Below are positions 59,682 through 64,000 of a stretch of 64,000 nt of DNA, one piece after another. Both the position numbers and the translations under genes were made by a program. The stretch lies in contig OZ287705.1 of assembly GCA_965649825.1 (NCBI GenBank), forward strand, positions 744,001-808,000, given 5' to 3'. This stretch comes from Penicillus capitatus (taxonomy: Eukaryota > Chlorophyta). The first letter of the stretch is position 1. Every line of letters begins with the position of its first letter. The notes beneath the pieces were generated by a model. That model worked only from the letters and a program-made list of their open reading frames with translations, did not search any database and was not told the origin of the DNA.

Positions 59682-60281
59682 TTAAGCCATAACAGGTAAT
59701 CGGCCTAGAATAGAATCCGTGACACATCTGCCAATGTGTGCGAGTGCCAGTCGAAACATGCCATACGAGACCCATTCGGGCAAATGGCTTCGAAGTGTCT
59801 CTGCCCGTAGATCAATTTTCGATAGAGTTCCTCTAAAGTCTATAACCCCTGATTCGCGATCAAATAACTGATTTTGCTTTAAAACAAAAGACAGGTGCCA
59901 CAGAAGAGATGGAAAGGGCAGTAGATCGAAATTCGATGGGGTCGGACGCGCCAGCGGATGTGGAGAAATCTCTCGATGTACCTCTCTCCTCTCCACAAAC
60001 TTGAGTCTATCTGTCAGACTGTTCAGCAAGACGGCCATCAGTCTTCGTACGATCTCTGACGGAACGAAGAATCGATCCCAATCGTACTCCCATCCACCAA
60101 GTACGGCTTCTGCGAGAAAGCAGCATACAGCTTCCAGATCTATGCCCGCCAGTTGTGGTATTTCTGTGATCTCATTACGCGGCAGGTTCACGCTCTCTAC
60201 CCCCATAAACATGTTGTGCACAATCCGAACTTCACGGCTCAGCTCCCTGCGATAAGAAGCAGGGGGGACAAGGTTTGGCAT
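59682..60281 (-). CDS. Hypothetical protein, 199 residues
   Basis: Intact ORF from ATG 60281 (MPNLVPPASYRRELSREVRI). It looks coding: a long open stretch with balanced composition, Leu-rich helices (LDLEAVCCFLAEA-like segment, VRRLMAVLLNSLTDRLKF) and no low-complexity bias. I recognise no family. Its first 50 bases overlap the end of the exonuclease ORF in another frame. It may therefore be a separate gene with a minimal spacer or the true last exon of the exonuclease gene, reached through an intron I did not find. Confidence 0.45.
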   Translation of the reverse strand: MPNLVPPASYRRELSREVRIVHNMFMGVESVNLPRNEITEIPQLAGIDLEAVCCFLAEAVLGGWEYDWDRFFVPSEIVRRLMAVLLNSLTDRLKFVERREVHREISPHPLARPTPSNFDLLPFPSLLWHLSFVLKQNQLFDRESGVIDFRGTLSKIDLRAETLRSHLPEWVSYGMFRLALAHIGRCVTDSILGRLPVMA

Positions 60282-61188
60282 TCTCTACACTCCGACATTG
60301 TTCATGTGTCTTCAGAACAGGGTGTCTCACTCTTGCGGGTGGTGGTGGTGGATGTGCTATAGGTGCCGATTTAACGGATGCCATGTTCTGCCTCATATTG
60401 ATTTCGGGGAACTGCATGAGTCTTTGGTAGCACAGTAACGATGCATAGGCATCGATCGCTGCATAGAGCCTCTGAGCAGTTCGCAGGGGATACGTCTCCC
60501 AGTTTCCCATTCTGACATTGTTCGATTTTGACATGGTCTTGCCAGTCAACCTCTCACACAATCCTTGACTCTCACATTATCCATACACGAAAGGAGGCAT
60601 CGATGCTACCTACGAGACTCTGTTCTGTTTTGCTGTACTTCCTAGAGGGATCAATACACCGAGAAAGATCCCTCTTGGAAACCAACGGTGCAATGTCAAT
60701 GATCCCATTGACTTCAATATGATAATCTTCCTTAAGCTTTCGAGCGTCGCCATCTGCTGCCATTCCGGCCTTCAATATGTCGTGACTTGCGAGTACAGCC
60801 TTCAGCAATGGTGGTAAGCCGCAGACAGCGATATGGATCAGTAAACAAATCTAAGCACGGAACATCGCTGTTGTCAACAGCTGGAGGAAGGACTGTGTGC
60901 CAGTCAAGAGATATGTACATGTTCTCCGCGATGCTCAAAGCACAACTGGATAAGGGCTGTCTTATTCGGCACTTCATCTCGTCTAAAACATGGTTTCCAT
61001 TCCGTGTCGAAACCGATCGGTGTGCCGTGTGGAATATGTCGACACCATTCCTCCACGGCTATTCTCTCGGTTAAATAATGCACAGGCCCATCGAATGTCA
61101 ATGACGGAAAGGCACGATGCGTCTTCTCCTGGCATAGACGCGTGTTCATGCACACAGGCAGCGATCTCTTTTCAGCTACAATAGACAT
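60232..61188 (-). CDS. WRN/Mut7-like DEDD 3'-5' exonuclease
   Basis: Three exons (60919-61188, 60610-60850, 60232-60563) give 280 residues from ATG 61188; an in-frame ATG at 61404 would extend the N-terminus by 72 residues of low-information sequence. The three exonuclease motifs are present in order: ExoI GTPIGFDTEWKPC, ExoII ILKAGMAADGDARKLKED, and ExoIII RLYAAIDAYASLLCYQRL (Y-x3-D). GNWETYPLRTAQ before ExoIII is typical of the WRN-exo and EXD2/Mut-7 branch, which trims DNA or RNA 3' ends using two metal ions. No helicase domain follows. The Pro-rich tail after about residue 230 is poorly conserved and may be a mis-extended exon, since another ORF overlaps it. Confidence 0.85.
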
Positions 61189-61812
61189 GCATTGATCTGT
61201 TTGACAGTCTGTCGTAAAGGAGCGACACCTTCGGGAGCGCTCGTCACATATGGCAACCCGCACGGCGGCGCTGCACACACACGTCGATGTTCGGTGTCTC
61301 TGTCGCGATCGCCGTTGTCTCTGGGTATGAGTTTCATGCGCTGTAGCCAGAGAGGCGGAGGTGTCGGTTCGGTAGACATGGCCGGAGACAAATGGAATTT
61401 TCATGAATTGACGTCGACGTCCATGCGTCGAAGGGACAAACAGATGATCAAGAAGGTCTCTTCCCAAGATCCTTTACGCACAACAATGGCAATTCGAACG
61501 CGAAATTATGCGAGTATCACAATCGGGAGATAGGCGTCAAAAAAGTTCAGATGCCTGTGTCAAGCTGATCTATGTGTGTGTACGACACACGGACAGATTG
61601 GAATGCGGGTTGGATGCTGCTCTCAGTGCAGGTAATTATCTTTTCAAATCGATGAATTTTTCTGTCTTCTCTTGTTGTATCGCGGCAGATGTGATGTGAC
61701 TGGCGGCGTCCAACGAACTCCGATGGCGTTTTCGCTCTCTGTGATGATGACTTGGTCTATGACGGCTACGTCTCTTGCTATCCTTCTTGTGATGCCGTTC
61801 ATTCCTTACGTG
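61189..61812. other. Region without a supported gene
   Basis: About 620 bases between the exonuclease start and the CCHC gene end. Short plus-strand ORFs (for example 61,192-61,533) carry no domain. The region presumably contains the exonuclease promoter and the 3' UTR of the zinc-knuckle gene. Confidence 0.4.
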
Positions 61813-62495
61813 TCACACATATAAGTAAAAGAATGGAGGACATTGTTTTAGGGAAGTATACCTTTTGTGTGACCGTCCCCGTTGTTCGGCTTCCCTCTTA
61901 TGGAATCGACGACTCATGTCCTGTTTCTTTTCTCTTCGTCTCTGCGACGGTTGTTTCCGTTGACGGTCATCGAAATTTGACTCGCTGCTAGAAGAGAGGG
62001 AAGAAATGTCGCTATCTTCATGCACCAATGGCAATGTCATTTCAGACTTGCCCTCTTCTCCATCTTCGGCCCTTCTCTGATAATATGCAGACAGATGATT
62101 CTTACATTGCTTCGTCATATGTCCCATCCCTCCACAAATTCGACAGGCACCTCTGTTGCCCCCACTCAGATTTCCTGTCGTGCATCATGTGCACATCCAT
62201 CTTGACGAGTTGAGGAGTGAATACCTTGTGCACGAGCGAGGGCCACGAGTCCTTCGAAATTGGAGACAGGTGGTTCATATCCTGTTCCCTCCATCCACAC
62301 CTTGGCCGCTTCTCTTCGTGTTTGGCGTCCCTTCTCATAGTGCCTCGGTGCCTGCAGGCGCGATTCGATGGCAGCATTCGATCCTGTCTGGTTCTCTTCG
62401 TCGACTCCAATGATGTCTGTCCACATGTGATGCGCTCGGAGGGCAACGCTTGTGCGGACGCGATTGTACTGCGCCTTCAGTTTTGCCTTTGTCAT
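61813..62495 (-). CDS. CCHC zinc-knuckle protein with Ser- and Arg/Lys-rich tail
   Basis: Two exons (62225-62495 and 61813-62174; intron 50 nt) give 210 residues from ATG 62495 (MTKAKLKAQYNRV). A single zinc knuckle, CRICGGMGHMTKQC (C-x2-C-x4-H-x4-C), sits at about residues 102-115. It is followed by an acidic/Ser block (SDISSLSSSSESNFDD) and a basic Arg/Lys/Gln tail. This arrangement is like ZCCHC10- or SREK1IP1-type nuclear proteins linked to splicing, and RNA binding is the likely role. The N-terminal ~90 residues are helical and charged with no known domain. The last few residues (CPPFFYLYV) look atypical, so a further 3' intron is possible. Confidence 0.7.
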
Positions 62496-62626
62496 GGTGG
62501 CCACAGCGAACGAACGTACAAACACACGCACCCTCTAACGTCGACCTGTCACATCGCCAAACAGCATGCAGCGCGCCTGGCCATCCGCGGAGTGTTGAGA
62601 AGACAAACAAACTGCGTCTCATCGAG

Positions 62627-64000
62627 ATGAACTCTGGACTCTTTCGATGCGTTTTGCCCTTCAAGTGGCTCTTCTTGGAAAGAGTGACAAACAAATTGAT
62701 CAAGCTTGCCTTTTTTTCTTACGCCTTGGCCTGGCTACTAGCACGTACGTCATCGGCCATGACCTACATACCCATCCATTCTGTTTACATATGTGCGGTT
62801 CAGGAACGAGTACCGAGATTCATATCAACCTGCCTGTGGCGACGGCAATCATCATTCTCTTCTATTGGCTCTCGACGCGCTTAGTCTTGTCCGATTCTGC
62901 AAAGGAGTCGCCGTCTGCGCGAACGCGACGCTATCGGAAATTTCATAAGCCTGTCGGGTGCGATTATTATTATAAAGAGAAAACAAGAGACCCGCCGGAT
63001 CGAGATGCATGGAAGAAATCCGTTAATGCTCCAATTGTTGAGAGTGCGTGGGAATCTTTCTGTGGGAGCATCATACAAGAATGGATTTATGATTCCTGGT
63101 TTGCCATGATATCGCCCGATCGCGAATTCCCTGCCGAGATTCGCCGTCTCCTGAATGAAGCCTTTGCGGAAGTGGCACAACGCGCCAGACGCATCGACCT
63201 CAGGACACTCTTGCTAAGGTCCTCTCACTCTCTCACTCTTTCTGAGACCATGATCACAGACCATCTGCACATCCAGGGACATGTGCGATCTCTTTACGGA
63301 GCAACTGGAACTGTATCGGGCTACGAAATCGGCAGTGGGTATTCTGAATGAAGGGGACCTGTGTCAACACAAGAAGGATCGATGGCTTCAGAGAGAGATG
63401 AAAACAGATCAGACATTGCATGCTGCTTTTTACTCCAGAGATGGTCATTATCGCATGATCCGACGGATGGCGGAAGGAGTTGTGGGATTGATTCTGAACA
63501 AGGACGATGTGGAGCGACCTGCCATTCGCTCTCTGTCTAGAGAACTACTATCTACATGCGTTCTTCGAAGCATTGTCATGTTCTTTACTCCATACCAAGC
63601 TAACAAGGTCACACAGGAATGATCACTCTTTTGATCCGCACTCACTTGATGCCATGCTTGTTCAGTATCTACTGTGGTTGCTCACGTCGAATGAGTCTCC
63701 GTCAGTGTCGAGTGAACAAGATTTGATGGAGGATCATATGAAGGGCGGCGTGCAGTTCGAGCAGAGAGTCCGTACGTCTGTTGCTTTGGAGGAGTTAGCC
63801 AGCAGACAAGCAAAGCACAGGAAACGACCACTAAAAGATCAACCACGGCGCCTGTTGCCCATTTCTAAGTCACATCCCAATCTCGAATCCATGATGGATG
63901 TGATGGCGAAGGCGACAGAAAATGCAGAAGAGATTGTCGCCTCGGAGGATCAGCCACATCGATCGCACTCTGGCAGTTCTGCTGATCTGAAAGACGCTGT
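62627..64000 (+). CDS. PXA-domain sorting nexin with two N-terminal membrane helices, 3' partial
   Basis: Exons 62627-62744, 62804-63218, 63277-63607 and 63666 onward, with frame-consistent GT-AG introns of 58-59 nt. Two hydrophobic helices lie near residues 20-38 (LIKLAFFSYALAWLLA) and 46-62 (LPVATAIIILFYWL). A PXA domain follows (about 100-275): PIVESAWESFCGSIIQEWI, WFAMISPDREFPAEIRRLLN, DMCDLFTEQLELYRATK and RPAIRSLSRELLSTCVL. This matches the SNX13/14/19/25 group, ER- or vacuole-anchored proteins that bind lipids and tether membranes. The RGS, PX and nexin-C domains would lie beyond the window edge. The exon running off the edge is hydrophilic and probably a linker. Confidence 0.85.

Overview
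The window is nuclear DNA of a eukaryotic micro-organism. Nearly every recognisable gene can be rebuilt as exons joined by short GT-AG introns of about 45-65 nt, genes lie on both strands with very small spacers, and the proteins are eukaryotic: a DHX8/Prp22 spliceosomal helicase, ATG101, DCAF7, VMA12/TMEM199, a kinesin-14 relative, a PXA sorting nexin and squalene synthase. DNAI7 (an axonemal dynein subunit) implies a flagellated stage. A plant-type rhodanese of the STR10 family, homoserine kinase, an organellar GyrB and a Toc64-like amidase/TPR protein point to a plastid-bearing lineage. The N-termini of homoserine kinase, GyrB and the rhodanese are basic and show no ER-type signal peptide, which is unusual for a complex plastid, so I do not assign the lineage beyond a flagellated alga or close relative.

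Layout. 1-2,794 (-): secreted right-handed beta-helix protein with GGA[IV]/FxxN (Pmp-type) repeats, C-terminus outside the window. 4,665-5,843 (+): secreted seven-repeat lectin-like propeller. 6.6-9.6 kb: an MGMT-domain gene with a 4-base frame break, a tiny COA3-like gene, the rhodanese (+) and VMA12 (-). 9.6-11.8 kb: little that can be supported.

11.8-37.5 kb, 40% of the window, is a GC-rich satellite with a 329-bp unit. The left array runs on the + strand and the right array on the - strand. They face each other across a 100-N assembly gap and both stop at the same point of the unit, 300 and 298 nt in. Blocks of several units recur at multiples of 329 bp. The long ORFs in this region are by-products of GC-rich sequence and are not genes.

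38.9-64 kb is gene-dense: DNAI7 and ATG101 (+), 12 bp apart; a kinesin-14-like protein (-) that has lost its nucleotide-binding motifs; DHX8 (+), divergent from it; gyrB (-), convergent with DHX8; DCAF7 (-), ending 10 bp before gyrB starts; MMSDH, squalene synthase and homoserine kinase (+); the Toc64-like gene (-); a DEDD 3'-5' exonuclease and an overlapping hypothetical ORF (-); a CCHC zinc-knuckle gene (-); and a PXA sorting nexin (+) that runs off the right edge.

The genes do not form one pathway. They cover organelle biology (gyrB, Toc64-like, rhodanese, homoserine kinase, MMSDH), membrane traffic and autophagy (sorting nexin, ATG101, VMA12), cytoskeleton (DNAI7, kinesin-like) and RNA processing (DHX8). 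All exon coordinates come from my own splice-site and reading-frame reconstruction and were not computed by a gene finder. No tRNA, rRNA, transposase or CRISPR array was recognised.
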